DNA of 64,000 bases from Stenotrophomonas ginsengisoli (GCF_001431485.1 NZ_LDJM01000022.1:1-64000), one strand, 5' to 3'; counted from the stretch's first letter, positions 25,465-34,910 are shown. A program made the numbers and translations. Notes: a model not told the origin generated them from the sequence alone.

Positions 25465-25932
25465 TCAGTCGCGCAGGCGCTCGGTCAGGCCCTTGAGGAA
25501 GTTGCGCAGGACCTGGTCGCCGGCCTCGCGGAAGTTCTTGTGCGACGGGTCGCGGAACATGGCCGACAGCTCCGGCTTGGACAGCGGCAGGCCGACATCC
25601 TCGAAGATGCCGTGCATGTCCTCGTCCTTCAGGTTGAAGGCCACACGCAGCTTCTTCAGTACCAGGTTGTTGGAGGAACGCGGCTCGAACGGGCGACGGC
25701 TGCCGTCCGGGCTGGGGCCGCGGCGCAGCAGGATGATGCCATCCAGAAAGCGCACCAGGGCCGCATCCGGGCAGGCCACGAACAGCGGGTTGTCTTCGGC
25801 GCGCAGCCAGTCGTTGACCTGGGATTCGTCCACGGCAAAGGCCGGATCAACCGCCTGCATGATTTCCACAACCTTGCCGTTGCTGAGGTCGAACATGTAA
25901 CGGAGGCTGCGCAGTACGTCGTTGTTGATCAT
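25465..25932 (-). CDS. yehS: YehS-like DUF1456 protein
   Basis: The 155-residue product consists of two DUF1456 repeats. The first starts NNDVLRSLRYMFDLSNGKVVEIM and the second NNLVLKKLRVAFNLKDEDMHGIF, each followed by a region like KPELSAMFRDPSHKNFREAGDQVLRNFLKGL. This is the standard YehS organisation. The family has no established activity. The start is the ATG that places the first repeat at residue 3; longer frames add a non-homologous leader. It appears cytoplasmic and monocistronic. Confidence 0.85.
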   Translation of the reverse strand: MINNDVLRSLRYMFDLSNGKVVEIMQAVDPAFAVDESQVNDWLRAEDNPLFVACPDAALVRFLDGIILLRRGPSPDGSRRPFEPRSSNNLVLKKLRVAFNLKDEDMHGIFEDVGLPLSKPELSAMFRDPSHKNFREAGDQVLRNFLKGLTERLRD

Positions 25933-26062
25933 TGCTGGGTCCTTCTGCCGTGTGGCAATCGGCGGGCATTGTACGCGGCGGCGGGCCGCCACTGGGTAGA
26001 ATGCGGCGCGGCAGGTTGGCCTGCTTTCAGTACCGATCTGCCTGTTTTTGCCGGAGTTGCCC

Positions 26063-26377
26063 ATGAGTCTGCGCGCCACTGTCCACCTGCTGCTGCATGC
26101 GGCCATTCCCGCCCTGCTGGCGCTGCTGTTCTGGCGGCCGCAGGCCACCCGGGCCTGGATGTGGATGATGGCCGCCTTCGTGATCGACCTGGACCACCTG
26201 CTGGCCGACCCGATCTACGCCCCGGACCGTTGCTCCATCGGCTTCCACCCGCTGCATACCGCACCGGCGATGGTGGCCTATGTGGGCCTGGCCGCGTGGC
26301 CGCGCACGCGCTGGTTCGGGGTCGGCCTGATCGTGCATGTGGTGCTGGACGGGCTGGACTGCGTGCTGATGCGCTGA
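26063..26377 (+). CDS. DUF6122 family membrane protein
   Basis: The 104-residue product has three to four hydrophobic helices and the conserved polar motifs FVIDLDHLLADPIYAPDRC and GFHPLHT, together a HxxH/D-rich arrangement like membrane-embedded metal hydrolases of the YdjM group. This fits the DUF6122 family. It is a probable inner-membrane protein; no reaction is known. The ATG at MSLRATVHLL was preferred over an upstream TTG. It is convergent with the FAD oxidoreductase gene, 4 bp away. Confidence 0.7.
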   Translation: MSLRATVHLLLHAAIPALLALLFWRPQATRAWMWMMAAFVIDLDHLLADPIYAPDRCSIGFHPLHTAPAMVAYVGLAAWPRTRWFGVGLIVHVVLDGLDCVLMR

Positions 26378-26381
26378 AGCC

Positions 26382-27596
26382 TCAATCCAGGCGGGCAAAG
26401 CCGTACAGCGCGGCCAGCGGGTGGGCCCGGCGCTCGATCGCTGCGCGCAGCAGGGCCGCGCCGGTCATCGAGTAGGTGATGCCATTGCCGCCATAGGCCA
26501 TGGCAAACAGCACCCGGCTGCCGTATTGCGGGTGGGCGCCGAAGAAGGGCAGGCCATCGGCGGTCTCGGCAAAGGTGCCGGCCCAGCTGAAGGCGCTTTG
26601 TAGCGGCAGGTGTGGAAACAGCCGTTGCACCTTGCGCAGCAGGGTGCTGGCCTTGCGTTGCACGCGCGCATCGCGGCGGGCAGGAATGTCCAGCTCATCG
26701 TCCTCGCCGCCGATCAACAGACGGTCATCGCCGGTACTGCGCAGGTACAGGTAGGGACGGGCGGTCTCCCACAGCATGGTCCGGCGCAAGGGGCCGAGCA
26801 GCTCAGGGTCGATCGGGTCGGTGACCAGGGCGTAGCTGCTGTGGTTGCGGGCCACTTTGCGCTGCAGCCACTGCTGGGCCTGATAGCCCGTGGCCACCAC
26901 CAGATGCTGGCAGACGATGCGCTGGCCAGTGTCGGTGATCACTTCAACCCCGCGGCGCAGCGGGCGCAAGCTGCTGGCCGTGGTGCGGTCATGCACCGCC
27001 ACCCCGGCCCTGGCCAGACGCGCAAACAGGCGGTAGGTCAGGCGGTAAGGATCCACCCGCGCGGCCTTGGCGCTGAGGATCGCCGCCGGTGCATCCACGC
27101 CGTAGCGCTGCTGCACCTGTTCGGCGCGCAGCCAGCGCTGGGCGATGCCGTGGCGCTGGCGCATGGCGAATTCGTCGGCCAGGTCGGCCACATCACGGCG
27201 GCGGCTGGCGTAGTACAGGCTGGCCAAGGGCTTGAAATCGACATCGCGCAACGGCCGGCACAGCTGCCGCAGTTCATCGATGGCAGCGGCGCAACCCAGA
27301 TAGGCGGCCGCCGCGTTGTCCTCACCGTAACGACGCGCCAGCTCGACCATCGGGGTGTCGATCTCGAACTGCAGCATCGCGGTGCTGGCCGCGGTGGAGC
27401 CCCAGCCGATGTCACGCTGTTCGATCACCACCACCTCGTGGCCACCGTTGCGGGCCAGCTCGTCGGCAATCAAGGCGCCGCTGATGCCGCCGCCGATCAC
27501 CAGCACCTGGCAGCGCAGGTCCTGCTGCAGAGGGGGGAAAGCCTGCATCAGGCCATTTTTGACTGCCCAGAACGGGTAACCGCTTTTCAGGTCCAT
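26382..27596 (-). CDS. FAD-dependent oxidoreductase (DAO family)
   Basis: The 404-residue product is a D-amino-acid-oxidase-fold flavoprotein. The dinucleotide-binding motif is VLVIGGGISGALIADELA at about 32-49, with the acidic residue in VVVIEQRD. The C-terminal FAD motif is FAMAYGGNGITYSMTGA, typical of glycine/sarcosine and gamma-glutamylputrescine oxidase-like enzymes. It would oxidise an amine or amino acid; the substrate is unknown. No signal peptide is seen. It is divergent from the radical-SAM gene. Confidence 0.85.
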   Translation of the reverse strand: MDLKSGYPFWAVKNGLMQAFPPLQQDLRCQVLVIGGGISGALIADELARNGGHEVVVIEQRDIGWGSTAASTAMLQFEIDTPMVELARRYGEDNAAAAYLGCAAAIDELRQLCRPLRDVDFKPLASLYYASRRRDVADLADEFAMRQRHGIAQRWLRAEQVQQRYGVDAPAAILSAKAARVDPYRLTYRLFARLARAGVAVHDRTTASSLRPLRRGVEVITDTGQRIVCQHLVVATGYQAQQWLQRKVARNHSSYALVTDPIDPELLGPLRRTMLWETARPYLYLRSTGDDRLLIGGEDDELDIPARRDARVQRKASTLLRKVQRLFPHLPLQSAFSWAGTFAETADGLPFFGAHPQYGSRVLFAMAYGGNGITYSMTGAALLRAAIERRAHPLAALYGFARLD

Positions 27597-27757
27597 TGCC
27601 GATGCCTGTCACAGGGAGGCTGGCAGTGTGCGCAGCACGGTGTGTGGGGATTGTCTGAATGGTGTACGTGGCCGGAGGAGACTGAATACGCGCCGCAATG
27701 AAAAAATGCCGACCGGGTCGCAAGGCCTGAGACCGTTTTTCGTGACAGTGCGCCACC

Positions 27758-29014
27758 ATGGAATTGATGCAGAAACTGGCCGTTCTGGCCGATGCCGCCA
27801 AATACGATGCCTCCTGTTCCTCCAGCGGCGGGGCACGGCGCGATTCGCGTGCCGGCAAGGGCGTGGGCAGCACCGAAGGCATGGGCATCTGCCATTCCTA
27901 CACGCCCGATGGCCGCTGCGTGTCACTGCTGAAGATCCTGCTGACCAACTTCTGCATTTTCGATTGCGCCTACTGCGTCAACCGGGTCAGCTCGAATGTG
28001 CGACGGGCGCGCTTCAGCACCGAAGAAGTGGTGCAGTTGACCCTGGATTTCTACAAGCGCAACTACATCGAAGGGTTGTTTCTTTCCAGCGGCATCATCG
28101 TCAGCGGTGACTACACCATGGAACAGCTGGTGGAAGTGGCGCGGTCCTTGCGCGAGGACCACCACTTCGCCGGCTACATCCACCTCAAGACCATTCCCGA
28201 GGCCAGCCCGGAGCTGATCGAGAAGGCTGGCCGTTATGCCGACCGCCTCAGCATCAATGTCGAGCTGCCCACCGAGGAAGGGCTCAAGGCGCTGGCACCG
28301 GACAAGCAGGTGGCCGACATCCGCGGGGCGATGGACAGTGTGCATGCCGGCATCGTGCGCAACCGTGCCGAGCGCCGTGAACAGATCGGGCAGCCCTTGC
28401 GCCGGGCCAAGCCGCCACGTTTCGCCCCGGCCGGGCAGAGCACGCAGATGATTGTCGGCGCCGACAGCGCCAACGATGGCGACATCCTGCGCACCTCCAG
28501 CACGCTGTATGACACCTACCGCATGCGCCGGGTCTATTACTCCGCGTTCTCGCCCATTCCCGATGCCTCGGCCCAGCTGCCGGCACGCTCGCCGCCGTTG
28601 CAGCGCGAGAACCGCCTCTACCAGGCCGACTGGCTGCTGCGGTTTTACGAGTTCGATGTCGAGGAAATCGCCTCCACCGGCGATGCCAACGGTATGCTCG
28701 AGCTGGACATCGACCCCAAGCTGGCCTGGGCGCTGCGCAACCCGGATTTCTTCCCGGTCGACCTGAACACCGCCGACCGCGCAATGCTGCTGCGGGTGCC
28801 GGGCCTGGGCGTGCGCAATGTGGAGAAGATCATTGCCTCGCGCCGGCATGGCCGCCTGCGCCTGGACGAGCTCAGCCGCCTGCGGGCGCCCTTGAGCAAG
28901 ATGCTGCCTTTCATCAGTGTGCTCGACCACCACCCGCGCCAGCGCCTGGATGATCCGGCCCGGCTGCGCGCCGAGCTGGCCCCGGCGCCGCGTCAGGGGG
29001 ATCTGTTCGGATGA
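27758..29014 (+). CDS. Putative DNA modification/repair radical SAM protein
   Basis: The 418-residue product carries the radical-SAM cluster motif Cys66-x3-Cys70-x2-Cys73 in NFCIFDCAYCVNR. A C-terminal helix-hairpin-helix follows (DLNTADRAMLLRVPGLGVRNVEKIIASRR, about 330-360), which suggests DNA binding. This matches the family annotated as putative DNA modification/repair radical SAM protein (TIGR03916). It overlaps the next gene by 4 nt (ATGA); the partner is the DUF4130 protein that usually accompanies it. In many genomes the partner is fused to or near a UdgX-like uracil-DNA glycosylase; none is seen here. The substrate is unknown. Confidence 0.85.
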   Translation: MELMQKLAVLADAAKYDASCSSSGGARRDSRAGKGVGSTEGMGICHSYTPDGRCVSLLKILLTNFCIFDCAYCVNRVSSNVRRARFSTEEVVQLTLDFYKRNYIEGLFLSSGIIVSGDYTMEQLVEVARSLREDHHFAGYIHLKTIPEASPELIEKAGRYADRLSINVELPTEEGLKALAPDKQVADIRGAMDSVHAGIVRNRAERREQIGQPLRRAKPPRFAPAGQSTQMIVGADSANDGDILRTSSTLYDTYRMRRVYYSAFSPIPDASAQLPARSPPLQRENRLYQADWLLRFYEFDVEEIASTGDANGMLELDIDPKLAWALRNPDFFPVDLNTADRAMLLRVPGLGVRNVEKIIASRRHGRLRLDELSRLRAPLSKMLPFISVLDHHPRQRLDDPARLRAELAPAPRQGDLFG

Positions 29015-29841
29015 GCTGGCAGGCACAGGTGGACCCGGGCTGGAGCCTGGAATGCTGGCGCAACCTGGCCCGTCAGGCCTGGGAGGCGCAGCTGGCCCCG
29101 GAGCAGGTGAACTGGGAACAGCCGCAGCAGGGCAGCCTGCTGCCGGGCACCTCGGTGGCCCAGGCCAGCGCGGTACGCAGTGGCTTGAATGTGCCGGCGG
29201 CGTTCATGGACATGGCCGGGCGGGTGGTCTGCCACCGTGACCCGGGCCGGCATGCCCTGCTGTACCGCCTGCTCTGGCGCATCGGCCAGGGCGAGCGTGG
29301 CCTGCTGCAACGGGCCCTGGATGCCGATGTGCACCGCCTGCGCGGGCTGGAGAAATCCGTCGGCCGCGACCTGCACAAGATGAAGGCCTTCGTGCGCTTC
29401 CGCCCGCTGCCCGGGCAGGACAACACCTACGCGGCCTGGTTCGAGCCGGAGCACTACATCCTGGACCGCATCGCGCCGTTCTTCCTGCGCCGCTTTGCCG
29501 GCATGCGCTGGTCCATCCATACCCCGTACCGCAGCGTGGTCTGGGACGGCCAGGCACTGTGGTGGGGCGAGGGCGGTGACCGCGAGGCGGTGCCAGCCGA
29601 GGATGCCGGGGAAAAACTGTGGCAGGCCTATTACGCCAACACCTTCAACCCGGCGCGTTTGAACACGCGCATGATGCGCCAGGAAATGCCGCAGAAATAC
29701 TGGCACCTGCTGCCCGAAACCCACTTGTTGCCCGAGCTGGTGCGCACCGCCGGCAGCCGTGTCCAGGCCATGGCCGAGCGTGCGCACGAACCGGCCCGGC
29801 GCCGCATCCCGGCGCGCCGGACCAGCAACACGGCCGATTGA
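29011..29841 (+). CDS. DUF4130 putative DNA metabolism protein (TIGR03915)
   Basis: The 276-residue product is the standard partner of the radical-SAM protein upstream. It shows LRGLEKSVGRDLHKMKAFVRF, AWFEPEHYILDRIAPFFLRRF, WSIHTPYRSVVWDG and YYANTFNPARLNTRMMRQEMPQKYW, all typical of DUF4130. The family is predicted to act in DNA repair or base modification together with the radical-SAM enzyme; no reaction has been settled that can be read here. Start and upstream stop share ATGA. The C-terminal tail is basic (RRRIPARR). It is convergent with the lipocalin gene, with stops directly adjacent. Confidence 0.85.
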   Translation: MSWQAQVDPGWSLECWRNLARQAWEAQLAPEQVNWEQPQQGSLLPGTSVAQASAVRSGLNVPAAFMDMAGRVVCHRDPGRHALLYRLLWRIGQGERGLLQRALDADVHRLRGLEKSVGRDLHKMKAFVRFRPLPGQDNTYAAWFEPEHYILDRIAPFFLRRFAGMRWSIHTPYRSVVWDGQALWWGEGGDREAVPAEDAGEKLWQAYYANTFNPARLNTRMMRQEMPQKYWHLLPETHLLPELVRTAGSRVQAMAERAHEPARRRIPARRTSNTAD

Positions 29842-30333
29842 TCAGGCGGTGGAGCGGCCGGTGTGCGGGGTGTGGATCAGCGTGCTGATGTCAAAGCCCT
29901 GGGCCTGGGCATGGGCCAGGTACTGGTTGCGGGTGGCCTCATCCAGGTGCGGGTGGCGGGCCAGCAACCACAGGTATTTGTGGTCCGGGCTGCCGACCAG
30001 GGCCACGCTGTAGGCGGGGTCGAGCTTGAGGATCCAGTAATCGCCCTTGGTGAAGGGGATCCAGCGCAGGCCTTCGGGCAGAAAGCTCACTTCCAGCTTG
30101 CTGTTGGTGGTGTCCACGGTGGTGGCACGGCCGATCGATTCATCGACCTCGCCGTTGTGCAGCATACGGTTGTGCACCCGTACCGAGCCATCTTCGTTGA
30201 GGCTGTAAGTGGCCGTGATGTCGGTGGCGTCGGCCGGCTCGTGGCGCATCGGCAAGCGGGCAATTTCATACCAACGGCCCAGATAGCGGGCCAGATCAAC
30301 CTGTTGCACGGTGGTGACGCTGTGCTGGGTCAT
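29842..30333 (-). CDS. blc: Bacterial lipocalin, Blc-like
   Basis: The 163-residue product is a lipocalin with the GxW signature in YLGRWYEIARLPMR (about 17-30), the YSLNEDGSVRVHNR strands and the late GDYWILKLD and YLWLLARHP motifs. Blc-type lipocalins bind fatty acids or lysophospholipids and are normally outer-membrane lipoproteins. Here no signal peptide or lipobox precedes the domain, and the longer in-frame extension is only the shadow of the gene on the other strand. A cytoplasmic lipocalin is therefore predicted. GGAG precedes the ATG. Confidence 0.85.
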   Translation of the reverse strand: MTQHSVTTVQQVDLARYLGRWYEIARLPMRHEPADATDITATYSLNEDGSVRVHNRMLHNGEVDESIGRATTVDTTNSKLEVSFLPEGLRWIPFTKGDYWILKLDPAYSVALVGSPDHKYLWLLARHPHLDEATRNQYLAHAQAQGFDISTLIHTPHTGRSTA

Positions 30334-30510
30334 GGTGACTCCATGCGTTTGGGCAGGGGGGGCCTTTATGGCCAATGCGCAGTGTGCAGGGTGTGTTTTT
30401 TTCCGGTGCAGGTGGCAGGCGTAGACTGACACGTCCCCATCGATTTCGATGATGACCGATGCAATGGCTGGCGTCATGCCCTTGCATGCGGCATCGAGCG
30501 AGCAACCGGC

Positions 30511-32391
30511 ATGACCGCTGAATCTTCCTCCGCGCCGCGTGCGTTGCCCTGGCAGCGCCAGTTGCTGCGCAACCTGTTGACCTTGCGCCCCTTGCCGGCA
30601 GGACGCCTGGGTTTTTCGCTGCGCGCCGGCCTGTGTGTGGCCGCACCGGTGTTGATCGGCTGGCTGCTGGGTGAGCCCAAGGCCGGCATGATGGCCGCCC
30701 TGGGCGGTTTGACCGGCCTGTATGGCAGTGGCCGGCCCTATGCCAGCCGTGCCGTGGTGCTGGCCCTGGTGGCCGCCGCGTTCGCGCTGGCGGTGGGCTT
30801 TGGTGACTGGATCGGGCATGCCTGGCCGCAGTGGGTGGTGCCGGTGGTGGCGCTGATCGCGATGCTGGCCACCTGGTTGTGCAATGGCCTGCGGGTCGGG
30901 CCGCCGGGAGCCTATCTGTTCATGCTGGCCTGTGCCTCGGGCAGTGCGATGCCGGTATCGGATATCAGCCCGCTGCAGGTGGGCCTGCTGGTGGCCGCCG
31001 GTGGTGCAGTGGCCTGGCTGCTGCACATGCTCGGCGCGTTGTTGGACCTGCGCGGCCCGGAACGCGCCGCCGTCGGTGCGGCCGGCCAGGCCGTGCAGGA
31101 TTGGCTGGAGGTGGCAGGGCAGGCTGATGGCCCGGCGGCGCGACAGCGGGCGGCCATGGCCCTGCACGATGCCTGGCAGGCCCTGGTCAGTTTCCAGCCC
31201 AGGCACACCGCCGCGCACGGCACGCTGGCCCGCCTGCGCCACCTCAACCGGCAATGGCACCAGTTGTTTGCCGATGCGCTGTCCGGGCGTGTTGGCCTGG
31301 ACCAGGCGCGCGCCGCAGCCACGCAGCTGCAGGCCCGCCTGCACGATCGCCACTGGAGCGTGCCGGACAACGGCCATGGCCACTGGCCACTGGGCGGGCC
31401 GGGCATCCGCGTGGCCCTGGTCGAGGCCCTGCGTGCCGGTTCGTCCTCGCGCCTGGTGATTGTCCGGGTCGGGCTGGCCGCGCTGGTGGCCGGCAGCGTC
31501 GCCGCCTGGTTCGAGCTGGAGCGCGCCTACTGGGCGGTGGCGGCCGCGGTGTTGATGCTGCATACCGGGATGGACTGGATGCGCACCCTGCAACGCAGTG
31601 TCGAGCGCCTGCTCGGTACCTGGGGCGGCCTGCTGCTCACCGGCGCCCTGCTGTGGTGGCAGCCGCAAGGCCTGTGGCTGGTGGCGGTGATCTTCTGCCT
31701 GCAGTTCACCGTGGAAATGCTGGTGATGCGCAACTACACCCTGGCCGCATTGTTCATCACCGCCACCGGCATGACCCTGGCTGCCGGCGGCCATGTGCAG
31801 AATGATCCGGCCGGTTTCCTGCTTGCCCGTGGCGTGGATACCCTGCTCGGCTGTGTGGTCGCCCTGGGCGTGCATGCATTGCTGCCCGGCCGTCATGCCG
31901 GGCGTCAGGTCGACCAGGAACTGTCACGCCTGCTGCAGGCACTGGTGGCGCTGAACAGCCACCTGGCCTGGGCCGAACTGGACAGCCCGGCCGCGCGCCA
32001 GCTGCGTGCCGATGTCAGCCACCGGCGTTTTGCCCTGGCCCAGGCCTGGGAGCAGGCACAGCAGGCCGGGCCGCTGCTGCAGGCCGCTGCCGACCAGCGC
32101 TGGGCCAGCCTGGCCGCGGTGCAGGAGCTGACCTACCGCATGCTGGCCATGGCCTGGCACCTGGAGCAGCAACCGCAGCAAGCCGCCCGCCACAGTGCGC
32201 GTGCGGCCTATGGTGCCGACGGTGTTGCACGGGTCCAGGCCGCCTTGCTGCAGTTGCAACCGGGCCAGCCCGCTGCGCTTGAGCAGCCGTTGCCGGCCGA
32301 CCTGCCCGAGTTCGTGCAAGGCCCGCTGCAGCGCGCCTGGGAAGCTATGCAGCAGCCAGCCGGCCCTGCACCGGGTCGGCCCAGGCCTTGA
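30511..32391 (+). CDS. FUSC-family inner-membrane protein
   Basis: The 626-residue product has two blocks of membrane helices (about 35-190 and 320-460), each followed by a soluble helical region. This is the YccS/FUSC layout of aromatic-acid exporter-like proteins. The second block includes RVGLAALVAGSVAAWFELERAYWAVAAAVLML and RTLQRSVERLLGTWGG, the latter matching the conserved fusaric-acid-resistance segment. It probably moves amphipathic or aromatic acids across the inner membrane; the substrate is unknown and no periplasmic adaptor gene is adjacent. The gene is divergent from blc. Confidence 0.8.
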   Translation: MTAESSSAPRALPWQRQLLRNLLTLRPLPAGRLGFSLRAGLCVAAPVLIGWLLGEPKAGMMAALGGLTGLYGSGRPYASRAVVLALVAAAFALAVGFGDWIGHAWPQWVVPVVALIAMLATWLCNGLRVGPPGAYLFMLACASGSAMPVSDISPLQVGLLVAAGGAVAWLLHMLGALLDLRGPERAAVGAAGQAVQDWLEVAGQADGPAARQRAAMALHDAWQALVSFQPRHTAAHGTLARLRHLNRQWHQLFADALSGRVGLDQARAAATQLQARLHDRHWSVPDNGHGHWPLGGPGIRVALVEALRAGSSSRLVIVRVGLAALVAGSVAAWFELERAYWAVAAAVLMLHTGMDWMRTLQRSVERLLGTWGGLLLTGALLWWQPQGLWLVAVIFCLQFTVEMLVMRNYTLAALFITATGMTLAAGGHVQNDPAGFLLARGVDTLLGCVVALGVHALLPGRHAGRQVDQELSRLLQALVALNSHLAWAELDSPAARQLRADVSHRRFALAQAWEQAQQAGPLLQAAADQRWASLAAVQELTYRMLAMAWHLEQQPQQAARHSARAAYGADGVARVQAALLQLQPGQPAALEQPLPADLPEFVQGPLQRAWEAMQQPAGPAPGRPRP

Positions 32392-32439
32392 TTTATAGTG
32401 GCAGGCCTCGTGCTGATTGCCGTATGCCTGCAGGTTCCC

Positions 32440-34863
32440 ATGCCATTTACTGCCTTGTTGCGTCATTGCCTGTTGTTGTTTGCCCTGGTCAGCGGATTGT
32501 CTGTCGCCGCGCCGTTTGCCCAGGCACAGGTGCAGCAAGGCGGCCAGACCCTGACCGAGCAGGCACGCAGCCAGCTGCAGCAGTCCACCCGCCAGGTGCA
32601 GCAGATCCGCAAGTCGATGGCCGACATCGAGTCATCGGAAACCCTGCGTTCGCTGTCCGAGCAGGCACTGGAAGTGCAGCGGGTGGCCGACCAGGCCGTA
32701 CGTGAGCTCGGCCCGGAACTGGAACGCCTGGATGCACGCATCGCCCAGCTTGGCGAGCTGGCCGAAGGCAGCAGCGAAGGCAGCACGGTGGCCAACCAGC
32801 GCAAGTCGCTGGGCAGCCAGCGCAACCAGGTCGATGACCTGATCAAGCAGGGCAACCTGCTGTCGGTGGAGGCGCGCCAGCTGTCCGAGGCGATCGAGAA
32901 GGAGCGGGTGCAGCGTCTGGGCCAGCAGCTGGGCCTGCGCGTGGCCTCGCCGTTGTCGCCCCTGCTGTGGCAGAAGGTGATTGCCCAGGTGCCAGCCGAC
33001 CTGGAGCGCTTTGATGTGCTGTTGCGCCAGCAACGCCAGGCGCTGGAGCGTGGCATCGGCAAGCACGGCTGGGCCCTGCCGCTGAGTGCAGTGGGCGTGG
33101 CCCTGGTCCTGTTCTTCCCGCTGCGGCTGTGGCTGCGGCGGCTGGGCCGGCGGGTGGCCGCGTCCGAGCGCGCGCCCAAGGGACGCCTGCGCCGTACCGG
33201 CCTGGCCGTGTGGCTGATGCTGGTCGGCACGGTGCTGCCGGGGGTATCGGCCCTGGTGGTGGTGGCGGCGTTGAAGGCCATTGACGGCATTGCCCCGCGC
33301 TTTGTGCAGGTGGCCGACAGCGTGGTCAGTGCCAGCTTCCTGGCCGCCTTCATTACTGCTTTGAGCGCCTGCCTGCTGGTGCCCAAGCGCCCGTCCTGGC
33401 GTTTGTTGCCACTGGATGACCAGGCCGCCGCGCGCCTGCGCAAGTACGCCTGGATGGCGGCCGGGCTGATGTGGGTGACCTGGGTCGGGCGTTCGGTCAA
33501 CCGCGCCGCACGCACCAGTGAAATCACCGGTGTCGCCCTGGATGGCCTGCTGGCGCTGGGCTACATCGCCCTGATCATGGCCATGCTGATGTCGCTGACC
33601 CGCCTGCACCGCCGCCAGCAGCGCGAGCAGGCCGAGCAGGCCGCCGCCAACGGCGGCAACGTATCGCCGGCCGCCCGACGCCAGGGCGGCTGGGCAGTGC
33701 TGGTACGGGTGTTCGGCCATCTCACCGTGGCCGCCGCGTTGCTGGCCACCCTGCTGGGCTGGATCAACCTGGCCATGTTTGCCGCCCAGCAGATGATCTG
33801 GCTGGGCGTGGTCGGCCTGGCCCTGCTGTTGCTGCTGAAGTTTGCCGACGACCTGGCCATGCGCGTGTTTGCCGCCGACAGCCCCAGCGGCAAGGCGGTG
33901 ATGCTGGCCACCGGCCTGAGCGGCAACCGCCTGGAGCAGGTCGGGGTGCTGGCCTCGGCCCTGCTGCGCCTGGGCCTGATCTTCCTGGCCCTGATCGCCA
34001 TTGCCCTGCCGCAGGGCAACAGTGCGGTGGTGCTGGGCTGGTTTGACACCCTGCGCAACGGCATCACCATCGGTGACACCGTGTTGCGGCCGTGGACCCT
34101 GGTGCGCGCGCTGCTGGTGCTGGGCATTGGCCTGGGCGTGCTGCAGCTGCTGCAGCGCTGGCTGGTGGACACTTACCTGCCCAGGACCAGCATGGATGCC
34201 GGCGGGCGCAATTCGGTCAGCACCGTGGCCCGCTACCTGGGCCTGGCGATCGTTGCCCTGTGGACCCTGGCCGCACTCGGCCTGGGCTTCCAGAAACTGG
34301 CCCTGGTGGTCAGTGCGCTGTCGGTGGGTATCGGTTTCGGCCTGCAGGCAATCACCCAGAACTTCTTCTCCGGCCTGATCCTGCTGGCCGAGCGGCCGGT
34401 CAAGATCGGTGACCTGGTGCGCATCGGCGACCTGGAAGGCGATGTGCGCCGGATCAGCGTGCGTGCCACCGAGATCCAGGCCGGCGACAAGTCCACCCTG
34501 ATCGTGCCCAACTCCGAGCTGATCACCAAGACCGTGCGCAACATGACCCTGTCCAATCCGACCGGGCGGGTGCAGATCAAGTTCCAGGTGCCGCTGTCCA
34601 CCGATGTGGCCCAGCTGCGCGAGGTGTTGCTGGGCGTGTATGCCGCCCATCCCGGCGTGCAGGAGGAGCCGGCGCCGTCGTTCTATGTCGATGGCATTGA
34701 TGGCGGCATGATCACCATAAACAGCTTTGGCCACGTCGGCAGCCCGCGCAACGTCTATTCGATCAAGTCCGACCTGCTGTTCGAGTTGCTGGTGGCCTTG
34801 CAGGCGGCGGGCATCGCGCTGTCCACGCCCACCGATGTGCACCTGCTCAAGGACAGCCAATAA
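32440..34863 (+). CDS. MscS-family mechanosensitive channel with DUF3772-like N-terminus
   Basis: The 807-residue product starts with a signal peptide (HCLLLFALVSGLSVAAPFAQA). A periplasmic coiled-coil domain of about 120 residues follows (STRQVQQIRKSMADIESSE, DARIAQLGELAEGSS), like the DUF3772 region of large MscK/YbiO-type channels. About ten membrane segments come next, then the MscS core near 610-690 (VGIGFGLQAITQNFFSGLILLAERPVKIGDLV and DKSTLIVPNSELITKTVRNMT). It should be an inner-membrane osmotic safety valve. The ATG at the signal peptide was chosen over an upstream GTG. It ends at a GC-rich hairpin. Confidence 0.9.
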   Translation: MPFTALLRHCLLLFALVSGLSVAAPFAQAQVQQGGQTLTEQARSQLQQSTRQVQQIRKSMADIESSETLRSLSEQALEVQRVADQAVRELGPELERLDARIAQLGELAEGSSEGSTVANQRKSLGSQRNQVDDLIKQGNLLSVEARQLSEAIEKERVQRLGQQLGLRVASPLSPLLWQKVIAQVPADLERFDVLLRQQRQALERGIGKHGWALPLSAVGVALVLFFPLRLWLRRLGRRVAASERAPKGRLRRTGLAVWLMLVGTVLPGVSALVVVAALKAIDGIAPRFVQVADSVVSASFLAAFITALSACLLVPKRPSWRLLPLDDQAAARLRKYAWMAAGLMWVTWVGRSVNRAARTSEITGVALDGLLALGYIALIMAMLMSLTRLHRRQQREQAEQAAANGGNVSPAARRQGGWAVLVRVFGHLTVAAALLATLLGWINLAMFAAQQMIWLGVVGLALLLLLKFADDLAMRVFAADSPSGKAVMLATGLSGNRLEQVGVLASALLRLGLIFLALIAIALPQGNSAVVLGWFDTLRNGITIGDTVLRPWTLVRALLVLGIGLGVLQLLQRWLVDTYLPRTSMDAGGRNSVSTVARYLGLAIVALWTLAALGLGFQKLALVVSALSVGIGFGLQAITQNFFSGLILLAERPVKIGDLVRIGDLEGDVRRISVRATEIQAGDKSTLIVPNSELITKTVRNMTLSNPTGRVQIKFQVPLSTDVAQLREVLLGVYAAHPGVQEEPAPSFYVDGIDGGMITINSFGHVGSPRNVYSIKSDLLFELLVALQAAGIALSTPTDVHLLKDSQ

Positions 34864-34877
34864 GCGCTTGCAGGCCG

Positions 34878-34900
34878 GCGCCGGGGCGCTGCCCCGGCGC
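34878..34900. terminator. GC-rich hairpin between convergent genes
   Basis: GCGCCGGGGC pairs perfectly with GCCCCGGCGC around GCT between the stops of the channel and UbiB-like genes. No T tract is present. Confidence 0.45.
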
Positions 34901-34910
34901 GACGGCGCAG

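Noticed and set aside
29842-31896. Leftward frame of 684 codons covering the lipocalin gene and running through FUSC
   Set aside because: Only the last 163 codons encode the lipocalin; the rest is a high-GC shadow of the FUSC gene on the other strand.
32632-34860. Leftward frame of 742 codons opposite the MscS-type gene
   Set aside because: The product is rich in Gln and His with no domain, while the plus strand encodes a clear channel; it is an antisense shadow.
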